57,888 nucleotides of DNA from Parastagonospora avenae f. sp. tritici 18332-5 (Eukaryota; Ascomycota; Dothideomycetes; Pleosporales; Phaeosphaeriaceae), in assembly GCA_022559985.1 (NCBI GenBank), contig JAFJTR010000130.1, forward strand, positions 1-57,888. Direction: 5' to 3'. A program made the translations under genes and the position numbers. This document shows positions 43,425 through 54,289 of this stretch, one piece after another. Each line of letters starts with the position of its first letter. Position 1 is the stretch's first letter. Below the pieces are notes generated by a model that worked only from the letters and a program-made list of their open reading frames with translations, ran no database searches and was not told the origin of the DNA.

Positions 43425-44218
43425 ATGTCTGCCCAGGAACGCGCCCAGCAGATGCTGTCGCAGGTCGACAAAGAGGTAAGCCAGAGCATGTCTTATCAGC
43501 ACAGGGCACATACCCCATGTGCATCCCCAAAGCAGCACCTATTTCAGTTCCTATAGTGCTTTGATACACACACATATCGAATAGACGTGCTGACAGACCG
43601 TGTCCAGCTCTCCAAATACCCCGCTCTCAACAACTTCGAGAAGTCGACCTCCGTTCCCAAGGTTTATGCCGTCCTCGGTCTCGCCGGTCTATACTTTTTC
43701 CTCATCTTTTTCAACATCGCCGGCGAGTTCCTCGTCAACATTGCCGGATTCATCATCCCCAGCTACTACTCGCTGAACGCTCTCTTCAGCGCCAGCAAAG
43801 TTGACGACACTCAGGTATGTCCTACACAACTGATCTACCAGACGGAATGCTAACAACAGTCTAGTGGCTCACGTACTGGGTGGTTTATGCCTTCCTGACC
43901 GTCTTCGAAAGCGCTGTTAGCGCCGTCTACTGGTTCCGTAAGTGTCATCACATGACTTGATTGGCTGCCATGCTGACTGAACAGCCTTCTACTACACCTT
44001 CAAATTTGTCCTTGTCCTCTGGATGGCTCTTCCCCAGACTGCGTAAGTAGTTCGCTGACGAATTCGTATCAACATATCTAACACCGCATAGTGGTGCCCA
44101 GATCATCTTCCGCTCTTTCCTCCAGCCCGTCTTCTCCCGCTACTTCTCCGAGGCCGGCTCCACCGCTGCCAACCTCCGTGCCAAGGTCGACTCTGCTGGC
44201 AAGCCCCACGCTTCCTAG
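43425..44218 (+). CDS. YOP1: ER-shaping protein YOP1 (REEP/TB2-DP1-HVA22 family)
   Basis: Five exons, introns 43476-43607, 43815-43864, 43938-43984 and 44043-44091; 171 aa. The start is MSAQERAQQMLSQVDKE, joined to LSKYPALNNFEKSTSVPKVY. The TB2/DP1/HVA22 domain has two long hydrophobic hairpins (LAGLYFFLIFFNIAGEFLVN; WLTYWVVYAFLTVFESAVSA), with IIPSYYSLNAL between. LWMALPQTAGAQIIFRSFLQ and PVFSRYF follow. The amphipathic C-terminal helix is present. YOP1 bends ER membrane into tubules and works with reticulons and the GTPase SEY1. The first intron is long (132 nt) compared with the others. Confidence 0.96.
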
Positions 44219-45075
44219 AGCAGCTGGCTTGACAGGGTGTTTCTAACGGCCGCATAACTAGACCGAGGAAAGGCAGCCCAGCGCGACGGGACAGAAGCTG
44301 TACAATCAACAAACACAGCGCCCGGTTCAAAGAATGCAGCTATGACGGCTTAGGAGCGCCACACGAAGGACAAACTACGACTTGCGAGACATTTGGACGA
44401 CATTGATGTTAATGGACAGAAGCGAAAGATATCCCTGCGAATGGCCATCAAGTGCCCGTGAACCTCATTATTGTAGCCTATCGATTGGTTTTGACTTGTT
44501 GGTCCTTCTGGAATTTTAGGAATGAATGTAATCAACGATAACGAATCACGCATGACCACCGAGAGAGACATGTGAATACTTCTCCACACGTATCGTCGAC
44601 CCTTGAGATATATACCAATTGCTCTCAGGCTCACGACCTTACCCTCACGAGTGTGCGCGACGCCTGATTACACACATTGTTCCCTAACATGCGGTGAATG
44701 AGAAAGGTGCGCTGACTTCAACTCCTGTAAAGTATGGCATTATGTGTCGCGGATTCGTAATTTACCTTGCAGTAAACAATTGATCATTCACGTCCGAACA
44801 CTTCGCCAAGCGCAAACGGGGTAGCCTAGACTCGTGAACTTGGACTTCTCCACCAAGCATGCTCGCTTCCATATAAACCTTTTGCCAAGGCCTCGAGTCT
44901 TTATCTACCAATAACACGACGCTCAAGATACCAGGCATCAGCGTTCAACTAGCGGTATAACTTATTCGGAACCAGATTTCGTTGCTTCTCACAAACTGAC
45001 ATCACAGGTATGCTGAATTTATATACCTAGGGTATTTTCTCAGCGCATGCTAACTTGGACTGCAAGACTGACACC
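44219..45075. other. Intergenic, YOP1 3' region
   Basis: 857 bp. No gene recognised. Confidence 0.6.
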
Positions 45076-45915
45076 ATGGCTACAAGGAGCCCCGCCTCGT
45101 TTCCCTTCTTGGATCTTCCCAAAGATCTGCGCCTCACCGTATACGATCAACTCATCACTCGAACGCACCACGACATCACAGCGCGAATCAACGGCCAGGA
45201 CGTCACTGTCACGATAGTGCAAACCAGTCCGACCCCTCCTATTCACCTTGCGTGTAAGGTGCTGTATGCCGAAGCCGCTCTTTTCTTGGAAGCCAAGATC
45301 GACCGCATGGGCATGCGCCACATGATTCCGCGATTGTTTGTTCATGCCGGCCCCTTGGCACCACTATTTCATGATCCTGAAGTCCTTCCAAAATTCATCA
45401 ACACCATTCAAGACTGCAGAAATGGAATTGTTGTGGAGGCCACGACTTTGAGGCAAACTGTTGCCGAGTACAAAAATGGCTTCGCACAGCCACCATCAGA
45501 TTACAGTCTTGGAGGTCTCGCTGCTTTTCTAAACACTTCCGGAAATTATTTAAAGAAGATCGATCCTTCTATGAAAAGCTGGGTGATCGATGCGTGCTTT
45601 TCCCTGCCTGGTGATGCGGATAATACAGTTTTGTTCGAAGAAGAGGAAGATGTTATCAAGCTGGCACGTAATCTCATGATCGGATCGGATGCACGATCCA
45701 AGGAACTGAACATCGCCATTGTTAGTGAACAACCAAAGGCTGGAGAGTTCAGCATGCCGGAGTTCCTCGAACATATTTCTGAGTCTACTGAGCTCAGGAT
45801 ATTTGTACACACCTTTGGCGGAGAGTTTGAATGGGTGGACTTCACTGATACTCGTAGCATAGTATGTTACGTGGGTGCGATGGACAAGAAGACCTGGACG
45901 GAGGAGTGGGCTTGA
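45076..45915 (+). CDS. F-box-like protein, tandem paralogue 1
   Basis: Single exon, 279 aa from the ATG at 45076. The N-terminus FPFLDLPKDLRLTVYDQLIT has the LPxxLRxxVY pattern found in many fungal F-box-like proteins. The next part, PPIHLACKVLYAEAALFLEA, is shared with the downstream gene at 46388, as is the closing pattern VDFTDTRSIVCYVGAMDKK. The rest is more diverged. There is no signal peptide or membrane segment. Function unknown; a ubiquitin-ligase adaptor role is only suggested by the N-terminus. An alternative call is a DUF-type protein with no F-box activity. Confidence 0.78.
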   Translation: MATRSPASFPFLDLPKDLRLTVYDQLITRTHHDITARINGQDVTVTIVQTSPTPPIHLACKVLYAEAALFLEAKIDRMGMRHMIPRLFVHAGPLAPLFHDPEVLPKFINTIQDCRNGIVVEATTLRQTVAEYKNGFAQPPSDYSLGGLAAFLNTSGNYLKKIDPSMKSWVIDACFSLPGDADNTVLFEEEEDVIKLARNLMIGSDARSKELNIAIVSEQPKAGEFSMPEFLEHISESTELRIFVHTFGGEFEWVDFTDTRSIVCYVGAMDKKTWTEEWA

Positions 45916-46387
45916 GGCGTGAAGGAACCACTAGGATGCGTTCAACGGTGGCAAGCACAAATCTGTCTTGGAAAAGAAGGCCCGCTAACGTGTCCTTACG
46001 GATGGATTATACGACATGTCAAAGTACCCCATGAGCACATTGGAATCATGACAAATATACATATTGCTAATTCATCATGCTACTATAATACTTTGTCAGA
46101 CTACGGTAGGGCGCGAGTGATTGTGACGGTTAATGCGCACAAGCCTGGGTCCACTACTTCTTTTCAATTCCTTATTTCTCCATCCAGGAATATCTATACC
46201 CTGAATGCCTAAACCATCGCTATATCCTTTCACTCCAAGTCTCTTCAAGGCAACACTTCCGCGCTTGAGATTCGGGACTATATCAACCCTGCGAGGTCAT
46301 CGTTTTCCATATACGTCTTTACACTACCCAACTATCGATACTAAACCCACCTCCCAATCGATCTTCGAGCTGTAGATCCCAGGAGTG
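45916..46387. other. Spacer between the two F-box-like paralogues
   Basis: 472 bp; no further gene seen. Confidence 0.6.
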
Positions 46388-47167
46388 ATGTCTTCCACCA
46401 GTCCACAGGCATACTTGCGTAAACAACCGGGCGCACCATCGATGCCTTTTCGTCTCCTCGATTTGCCTCCAGAATTGCGCGTTATAATCTACGGCCATCT
46501 CATCACACAAAAACACACCACTATTACAGCGCGACATCCCTCAACAAACTACGAGACCTGTATAACTCTAGTCCGGTCCGAACCAGTCCCTCCAATCTAC
46601 ATGACCTGCAGATTTCTCTACGCCGAAGCCGGCTCCTATCTGGAGGAAAAGATCAAGAACACGAGCACATCTTCCAAAACCCCACGCATCATCATTCATC
46701 CAAGTTCCATGTACGCCTTGTTTGGTCGCAGGTCTCTCTTATACAGTACCTTGCGCAGCATGCGCCGTCCCCACTTCCTCGAGTGTCCCGAGGAACAATT
46801 CAGTAACCTCACGGAGAATGCTGATGTCAAGATGTGCAAGTTTTCAAAGGCCGAGCACCAGGATATCGTGGACTTCTTGGGCACTAGCGAAGAGTATCTG
46901 CGCAACGCGACCAAGGACCAATTCAGCCGCTTAAGCGATGCGTCGGAAACGAAGTCTTACGGCATACATTTTATTGTGGCGGGCAAGTGGAAGAGCGTCG
47001 TTATGAAGACAATGCTGAGGCATATTGCTATGACATGTGCGACGTGGCAGATGAAGGGGTTTGTGCACGCCATTGATCACGATCTTGAGCAGATTGACTT
47101 TGTTGATTCGCGCGGATGGGTCAGCTTCGAGGGTGCCATGGACATCAAGAAGTGGAATGCCGAGTAG
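46388..47167 (+). CDS. F-box-like protein, tandem paralogue 2
   Basis: Single exon, 259 aa. Aligns with the gene at 45076: FRLLDLPPELRVIIYGHLIT near the N-terminus, TTITARHPSTNYETCITLVR, PPIYMTCRFLYAEAGSYLEE, and at the end IDFVDSRGWVSFEGAMDIKK. The order and spacing of these blocks are the same and both genes lack introns, so the pair arose by local duplication. The middle parts share little, so the duplication is not recent. Function unknown. Confidence 0.78.
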   Translation: MSSTSPQAYLRKQPGAPSMPFRLLDLPPELRVIIYGHLITQKHTTITARHPSTNYETCITLVRSEPVPPIYMTCRFLYAEAGSYLEEKIKNTSTSSKTPRIIIHPSSMYALFGRRSLLYSTLRSMRRPHFLECPEEQFSNLTENADVKMCKFSKAEHQDIVDFLGTSEEYLRNATKDQFSRLSDASETKSYGIHFIVAGKWKSVVMKTMLRHIAMTCATWQMKGFVHAIDHDLEQIDFVDSRGWVSFEGAMDIKKWNAE

Positions 47168-48492
47168 GCATAGTCAAAATCTCCAGTTCTCAGAACGGAA
47201 ATGTTGGGGAATGAGGATGGTGGATTATGGTTGCATCTCTGTACGTGTAAATGATGCCAGTCACTACACAAGCAAAGTCACGACGCCGAGAACACTTAAG
47301 GCTTACCAACCCGGATGTAATGCCACAACCAAACAATTTTCTACATGTCATATGCATCTAGCACTATGATCTCACTTTCGACTTGACTACTGCCCATGTT
47401 CGTGAATGACCCTTGACCGCAATCTTCGAGAACAATCTGCTACGTCAGAAGACCTATCCGCAACTCGAGTAGGCTTGCTATAGCCAGTAGAAAGATACTA
47501 GCATTAGGGAAAACTGAGTCTTTCCGCTTGACCCCCGTCACGTCATTCCCGCACTCGTTTGTGGTCGCCCACCCACGCCCTGGCATATATAATGTTGGAT
47601 GTGGGAGCACAGTGTAGATATGAAGGAGGAAGAAGGTTGTTGTATTGAGAGAGCTATAGAGAGCGATTATATACACAACCAGATGAGTAAGCAGGTGACT
47701 GACAGAGTCACGTGAGGTGTAGTTCACAGTGTACCGTGTGAACTAAGGTGCTAGGCTGACATATAAGACCTCCCTTTCTCAATAACACTTCTTTCTCCAC
47801 TCAACTCGCATTATATAAACCACACGCTTATCCAGCTCAACTACACCTCTTTCTCCACACAGTCCACCATATGTCAACCGTAAGTGCCCCCTGTCACCGC
47901 AACACTACAATCTTTGCCTGAGTGAAGGCTTGAGATGCAAAGACCAATCACTTCAAGAGCTAACAATTCGGACAATGGAAAACCAGTGAGAAGCTGTTTC
48001 GATATACTGACGAGGGCCTTGAGATAGCGGAAGAGAGTGCTTCTGAAGAGGAGTCGGAGTAGGGAAGTGAGATGGATGTGGATGAGGAATGAACACATAT
48101 TGGAAGACGAGGTCGGAAGAGAACGAATGCAATTGCGACTGGCTTGTGCCTAGTCCTTTCAGACCTACATGCTGTTTACCCATGCAATACAATGCGTGGT
48201 CTCATGTCCATACATCACGCCTAGCCTTTGCTGTATTGCCCTACGCGTGCGATTTGCAATGCCCTCGTCGCTCCGCTGGGTACTGCGACGCGCTATCAAG
48301 AAAGCCCAGCGAATACACTAAACCCAGCCTTAGGGTCTTTAGCACACTTTACAGCGGCTCTAGGTAGAGTAAAAATACAGCGCGATGAGCTTTTAGCGAT
48401 CAAGAATACACAAAGACGCCTGTCATGTACCTTGAAATACCCCAGGCTGCTTGAAGTCTTGTTTGTACATCATCAGCTATGGGAAGAGCGCA
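47168..48492. other. Long intergenic stretch with promoter-like signals and a decayed acidic reading frame
   Basis: 1.3 kb. It has a perfect 9-bp inverted repeat TAGTTCACA/TGTGAACTA at 47720-47745, a TATATAAA at about 47813, and an ATG at 47871 followed at once by GTAAGT. The acidic reading frame is described separately. No intact gene. Confidence 0.55.
47871..48092 (+). pseudogene. Possible remnant of a small acidic protein gene
   Basis: Downstream of a TATA-like box and a pyrimidine-rich leader, the ATG at 47871 gives MST and then a perfect 5' splice site. From 47976 one frame reads WKTSEKLFRYTDEGLEIAEE, continues SASEEESE to a TAG at 48060-48062, and then GSEMDVDEE to a TGA at 48090. The unbroken acidic composition across the TAG suggests an acidic tail with a stop inside. 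No splice acceptor joins the two parts in frame. It may be a pseudogene or chance. Confidence 0.3.
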
Positions 48493-49716
48493 TCAATTCT
48501 CCATAACACTCCATCCCACACCGCTTCCCCTACTAAATCCACCACCCCTAACCACCGGCCCATGCCCCCTCTCCCCCAACATTTTCTTCCTCAACACCGG
48601 TCGATCCGGCCCCTCATCCTCCCCCTCCCCCTCCTTCTGCGGCCACTTCTTCGCAAAGTCCTGCGCCCCACCTCCAATCGCCCTCATCTCCTCATTCTCC
48701 TCCCCATTCTCATTCGCTGCGTACTTGCCCACAATGTCCAGTAAATCCTTCTCGCCCTGGTCTTTCCTCTCCTTCTCCCAATTCCCATACTCGTCCCACC
48801 ACCACTTGTGCGTCTTGCCGTCTTTGCCCAAGTACCCCGCTGTGCCGTCGGGCTGAACGCGTGCGGCCCACGGCTTGTCGACGATGTAGTGTAGCACAGC
48901 GACTTGGTCGTCGCGCCAGATGTTAGTGTGCCAATACCTCCAAGTCTTGAGCGCGTTTGTTTTCCACGACAGCGTCAACCATCTGCCATCAAACGCCTCG
49001 TTCAAGAAATCCTGATCCGGAAACTTCATCGCGCGTAGTTTGGCATTACCCAAGTTCTCGAATTTCTTGCGGACGAATTCGGACAACGCGGGAGAGGGCT
49101 TGTACAAGAACGTTCCGCTGTTGAAGTTACTCAGCGTATCCGGGATAGGTTCGACTTTAGCTACTTCATCGGCCGACGCGAGTTTAGCCATGGCGCAATT
49201 CTCCGGTTTCCAGGATTTCGGCGCCCAAGAGTCGTGGTCGAGGTTGCACACGCATGTGTGTACGGCCATCATTCTCATGCCGTCTCCGCTGTCTAGATAT
49301 TCGTCGTTTTTGTCGTTGAAGATAAGTGGACTTGGGTTTGAGAAGATCATCATGTCGGCGTCGAGCCAGCAGAGTCTCTCGAACTTTTGCTCCATTTCGT
49401 GTAGGTCAAAGACGCGCAGCTTGGTCCAGGTATCGATAAAGCGCTCAGCGACCATGCCGTGTTCGGTGCCATCTTCAGGGAGGCGTAGATGCTCGACAGA
49501 GTGGAGGATGATGTTGGAGTGTTTGGCTTCATCCCTGAAGGCCTGGACGGACGATTCAGGAAGTGTCTCCGGGGTGTATGTGATGATCAATGGCGTGTCA
49601 GGCGAGCGCTTCTTCAGTGTGTAGGCCAGGAGAATTGCGCCGGCGAGATAGCTTGGTCTTGTCAGGAGGGTGACATAAGCATTTTTCCCTGATGGGGACT
49701 TTTGGGAGTTGGCCAT
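48493..49716 (-). CDS. Family 8 glycosyltransferase (glycogenin/galactinol-synthase-like fold)
   Basis: Single exon, 407 aa from the ATG at 49716; the frame runs further 5' only from a GTG. The sugar-nucleotide domain begins NAYVTLLTRPSYLAGAILLA. The metal-binding DxD is in ERLCWLDADMMIFSNPSPL. DTLSNFNSGTFLYKPS and FPDQDFLNEAFDGRW are typical GT8 blocks, and VAVLHYIVDKPWAA carries the histidine motif. There is no signal peptide or membrane anchor, so it should be cytosolic. The C-terminus is charged and Gly-rich. Glycogenin itself is less likely because there is no C-terminal glycogen-synthase-binding motif that I can see; the acceptor is unknown. Confidence 0.88.
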   Translation of the reverse strand: MANSQKSPSGKNAYVTLLTRPSYLAGAILLAYTLKKRSPDTPLIITYTPETLPESSVQAFRDEAKHSNIILHSVEHLRLPEDGTEHGMVAERFIDTWTKLRVFDLHEMEQKFERLCWLDADMMIFSNPSPLIFNDKNDEYLDSGDGMRMMAVHTCVCNLDHDSWAPKSWKPENCAMAKLASADEVAKVEPIPDTLSNFNSGTFLYKPSPALSEFVRKKFENLGNAKLRAMKFPDQDFLNEAFDGRWLTLSWKTNALKTWRYWHTNIWRDDQVAVLHYIVDKPWAARVQPDGTAGYLGKDGKTHKWWWDEYGNWEKERKDQGEKDLLDIVGKYAANENGEENEEMRAIGGGAQDFAKKWPQKEGEGEDEGPDRPVLRKKMLGERGHGPVVRGGGFSRGSGVGWSVMEN

Positions 49717-50009
49717 GCTGATCTCTGATTGCGTTAGTACCCACAGCCGAGAAGTGCAATTGTGTAGTTGTTTTGTTGTGAAGAGACGTTGTGCCACAAA
49801 AATTGCTGCTCGCGTTCAACAGTAGTCGCGTCCCACAGTCCAGCACGCGCTGACGTCACGACTACAATCCCTAGACTCGGAAAGGGCAGTTTTAAGCAAA
49901 GAGCGCGTTGGTGAGCGTGATGATACAATTAAACGTTTCAAATTTCGGGTATCTGTCATGAATCCAACCGCCTACCGCACATATTGTACAACAACACTAA
50001 CCATTACAT

Positions 50010-51710
50010 CTAGAACGCCTTACCATCCTCCTTAGCTAGTGCCTTGTCCCACGCACTCTCAAAACTGTCCTCGGCAATAGCTAGACTAGGCTTTTGAGAC
50101 ACGCCCTCAGCCGTGCCCGGCCTGCTCAGCGCTACAGTAGGAGCGCCCTCGGGACTCTCGTACTCAAAGTTACTCGAGTACACCACGGCAGCGAATGCCT
50201 CCAAATCTCTGACCTGCTCAATCGCAGCCAGGTACTCGTTATTCGCCCCGGTTCCGATGCTGTGAGCCTGTCGGCAAAAGACTGCCAGGCTGTTGGCAAC
50301 CTTTGCTTTGACGTCGCTGCCGACGATTTCCTGGACGCGAGCGGTGCTTTCAGAGATGGGTGGGATCTTGTAGGACAGTAGTGAGATCTTGTTGTCGACG
50401 AGATGCGAGAAGCCGGCGTCGAGGAGGAGTGTGAGGACGTGTGTGAAAGACGGCGAGTCAATGAGGTCGGATGTTTCGTCGATCAAGCGGCGGAGGGAGG
50501 TGGTGGTGGTGGGTGAGGTGGATTCGGAGGATGAAGTCATGCCTGATTCGCGGAGGACGTAGTCTTCTTGGTCTTGTGGCGGAAGAAGGAAGGAGAGCCA
50601 TTTGCATGTTCTGCTGGTGGTTAGTGGATACCCATATTAGTGTGGCGTGAGTAGAACGTACCTCCTTTCCTCCTCTGTAGCACCCTCAACGCGCTTTCGT
50701 ACCTCGAGAGTGAGTTCTGAGAGTTTTTCCAGAGTAATCTCCTCTCGTGGGTTGAGCGAGCCAAAGACGTCTTTGACCGCCACGCGGACCTTCTCAATCA
50801 GATGGATGCATCCCTTGTGTAGCAGCCACCAGCTCAGGCTCAGATATCTCCGGTTCGTTTCGAAATCGTTGCCATATGCCTGTTCGAAGTTGTCGTCGTC
50901 ATTGTTCTCGAGATTGATGCGCGATCCCTCGGTCATGGACTGCGGTGCTGCGAGAGATACAACGGAGGCGAGGTAATTGCGGCGGCCTAGGAGATTGAGC
51001 TGGATGCGGGTGAGGAGCGTGAGCAGCGAGAGGGTGTAGATCAGGGTGAAGGCTCGGGTGATGGCTGTTCTTGTCAGCGTACGGTCGATGTTATAGCACG
51101 GCGATAATACTCACAGCTTATCTTCATCTCGTTCCACAGCTGCGCCTTGCTCTTCTTGCTCTTCTTCTCCTCGCTTGGCTCCAGGTTTGCCTCGGCGGGT
51201 GCTGGGCTGCCATCGCCCTCGCCCTCGCCCTCGATTGCGACCTGGCTCGCATGGACATAGCCGTCCGTCTGTATCGAGCTCTTGCCGTCATCCTCGGTCG
51301 TATCTGCTACACTCGGCGGTGCTGACGTTCCAATCTCGCTCGGCCCAACGCTCCGTGATAACCGCTCTGCCTTCTGGCGCTGCAGCTCCTCGAGCACTTG
51401 CTCCACAGGAATCGCCTCAAGAATGTTCTCCGTCGCAGTCGGCAGGATGGCAAGGACGGTAAATGTGCAGTCTTCCTGGTTCTGTTCGAATCGTCGTCGG
51501 AGACTAGTTTGCCATTAGCCACTTTCTTTGGCCACTTTCACGAGACACATACTTCTCCTTCGCGATGCGGTCCTCGCCCATGCGCTGTCTAGCCTCCGAC
51601 AACTTCCCCAGCACGTACTGCCCCGCCATGTACCCGGCGCCGAGCACTCCAGCCCCAATGGCGAAGTTTGTGCGATTCCGCCGCAGCCATTGTCGCGTTG
51701 ACTGGATCAT
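50010..51710 (-). CDS. PEX3: Peroxin PEX3, peroxisomal membrane protein import
   Basis: Four exons, introns 51504-51552, 51065-51114 and 50614-50661; 517 aa. The N-terminus MIQSTRQWLRRNRTNFAIGA, then GVLGAGYMAGQYVLGKL, is the basic targeting signal and single membrane anchor. NLRRRFEQNQEDCTFTVLAI after the first intron is the PEX3 hallmark. A Ser/Asp-rich insert follows (DTTEDDGKSSIQTDG...), then KAQLWNEMKI. The helical domain that binds PEX19 includes SITRAFTLIYTLSLLTLLTR and LSLSWWLLHKGCIHLIEKVR. PEX3 docks PEX19 cargo at the peroxisome and ER membranes. The acidic insert is longer than in yeast, as usual in filamentous fungi. Confidence 0.95.
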
Positions 51711-52356
51711 CGTGGTGTTGTCGAGACTGCGATACCTGAGCTTCGGGGTGAAGCTGGAATCGCGTGTGGGGATGTTCGGGACTCGAGCGCGCGCAGACGT
51801 GGCACGTCACAGTTGGGTCGATGCGATGGCGCTGCGATGCGCTATAATCACGTCGATAAGTGTATTTCGCCTGTTCCTGGATCTGCTGCAACGGTATGCG
51901 ATGCTTCAATCCCTACCTTCTCGTAAGCTCGAGGGGGCTGGTGAAGGTGCGAGTTGACCCGTGATTCCATGACACTCGTGGCCGAGGTAATTGCCAGTTC
52001 GGGACAACCGACCCTTTCGCAACCACGCCAGCATGTCATCGCATCCATCCAACAGCCTTAGGCCATATACAGCCCTTTTTCGCCGCATTCGGACCCTATC
52101 AGTACTGTGTATGCCTTCAGGCTATAGTATAGGCTGCGATACCTTTGTCACTTTCCGCTGTACATGTTGACACGCAGTTCGTTCGCAATCTGAACTGATC
52201 TATCTGCTCTGGCATTCGTCATGCTATGTTACAGACTCTCTGATATGATACCAGTCCACATTGCATCCATATTCCTTGTATCATTCTGCACTTTCATTAT
52301 TCATTACACATGGGATCCTCCGAAACTTTTCCATCGACCATGCTTGCCCGACTGAT
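51711..52356. other. Intergenic, 5' of PEX3
   Basis: No gene seen. Bases 52104-52124, read on the minus strand, carry TAGCCTGAAGGCATACACAG, a relative of the dispersed repeat. Confidence 0.6.
52104..52124 (-). repeat. Dispersed TAGCCTGAAGC repeat, diverged copy
   Basis: Minus-strand TAGCCTGAAGGCATACACAG resembles TAGCCTGAAGCCTACACAGC at 35734, differing by small changes. Too short to define ends. Confidence 0.35.
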
Positions 52357-54289
52357 CTAGTACAGATCGATCAAGCTGTCGCTCTGAACATCCTCGTACT
52401 TCACCACCTTCCTGCCCTCATAGACGCTGTCAGCCGGGGGAGACGTGGATGAGCCGTTGGCAAGTATAGGCTGGCCGTTGTGCATGTTCGAAGGCCCACG
52501 AAGCTCGGAAGCAAAGGTCGGGCGGGCAGGAGGGAGCCTGCAATGAGTTTAGTATACTGTTGGTAAGAGATCGTCTGATGACTTACCTGCGAATAACCTC
52601 TTCGGGCTTCTTCTGCTCTTGGGCCGGCTCGTTCTGCTCCTGGACTTGCTTCTTCTCCGCCTGAACAGGAGCGCTGGTAGCCGTAGGCTTCTCCTTGCCG
52701 AGATCTATCCCTCCAACCATCGCGCCCATGGCGAACATGTTATAGGGGTGGCTGGCGTTGTACAGAAAGTCCAACTCGGGGCTGTCGCGAGCGATGGTGC
52801 CCATCTTCAACTTGTTCAGGGCAAGCTCAGCGCGACGAGCAGCACTGTAACCCTCCAGGAAGCTCTGTTCGTGGGCGCCTTTGTCCGCAGCAGCCCGACC
52901 AGCTGCCTTGCCAGCACCGAAGCCGCGGTTGTACTCCCGGTCGGCAACCTTGTCCAGCTTCGCATCCATGTTGGGAATGGCATCCTCGCGACGCTCGGCC
53001 TCGAGGGTGCTGCGGATCAGCGCTTTGTACTGCTGTTCGCGCATCACCTGAGCTGCCTCGCGGAGGTGGAGTGCTTTGTCACGCATTGAAAGGCTGCCTT
53101 CGCGGTCCGAGATGATTTTCTGAGCAACAAGCTCAGCTTGGCGACGCTCATACTCGCGGTTGACCTCTGCCATGCTCAGGGTACTCTCTTCAACAACATC
53201 ATCATCATCATCCATGTTCGCCTGGCGGTACACTTGCTTCTGGCCTTCGCTGAGGAAGACTTCGGTTTGCTCAATCTGTGCCTGCCGAAACAGCAGCTCG
53301 CGCTCCTTGGCTTCAAGCTTGCCCTGCTGTGTGAGGGCCTTGACTTGCTTGTGGAACAGCTCTGTTGTCAGTCGGGCTAGAGTGTTGTCTGTACTTTTCT
53401 GAAGCTCTTGCTCGATTGAAGAGCGCATAGTCGAGCTCTTCTTGCGCTCGGCATCCAACTCGTTGCGCGCCTTCATAAGTTGGGCGCTCAGGCGCGCAGT
53501 CTCGTCACGCCCATCGAAACCTCGGAACGAGTTGTTGGTGTACTGGTTGCGCGGAGCACGAGGTATGTCAGCGTAACGAAGTTGTGCGGTCGCTAAAGAC
53601 TGGTTATTGGGACGTAAGTGAAGCGGGACACTGCACGGCGGCTTTGATGCCTCAGGGGCTTCGACGTCCTGGGTCACTTCCCGCTCCACCGAACCAGATG
53701 CAGCATCTTTGCCTACCGCATCTTTATCTTCGGTGCCGACAACCGTTGGCGCAGTGGGGGACGGCTCAACTACGGTCTCAAATCCATTGCCGCTCTCAGT
53801 AGCGATGATGTCGCGGGTAGACACAGACTCGATTGATCCAGAAGCAGCATATTTGGTGCCTTGACTCGCTCCAAGTTCCACTGAACCAGCAGCAGCGTCT
53901 TTGTCGCCCGCATCGTTGTTCTCGGCGTCCACCGCAGTTGCTGTCGCCAGGGCTGGCTCGGGAACGGTCTCAAGGTCGTCGATGGTGTCGCGAGTCGCTT
54001 CAGGCTCTTCTGAAGTAGACGCCACATACTTGTCGACCGTGTCATCATCTCCAGCACCCACAACGGTCGGCGTGGCGGAGGACGCCTCGGTAACGACTAT
54101 CTTGGCTGCACTCGAAGCGTCGCTGTCGGAGGCGGAGGAAATCGATTCTACGCTCGAGTTGTCGACCGAGATAATGGGGCCGTCTACAGGCATCATGCTC
54201 TTGATGTCTACCGGCTGTACTGCGAGGTCGCTGCTCACTGGGGACGAAGCACCGTCACTGATATGGTCCTGCTCCGGCTTGGACGCCAT
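52357..54289 (-). CDS. Coiled-coil protein of unknown function with acidic repeat N-terminus
   Basis: Two exons, intron 52538-52586; 627 aa. The N-terminal about 220 residues are Ala/Ser/Asp/Glu/Val rich and disordered, with repeated units of the type PTVVGxxDxDxVxKxxASxS. After YADIPRAPRNQYTNNSFRGF comes a long charged helical region (about 270-470; ARNELDAERKKSSTMRSSIE, VNREYERRQAELVAQKI) likely to form coiled coils. A Gly/Ala stretch follows (NRGFGAGKAAGRAAADKGAH). The last exon is Pro/Ser rich and ends DSLIDLY. No catalytic motif, signal peptide or membrane helix. I do not recognise the family. Confidence 0.82.

Noticed and set aside
49717..49797. Longer N-terminus of the GT8 protein
   Set aside because: It would start at GTG; the first in-frame ATG is at 49716 and directly precedes the domain.
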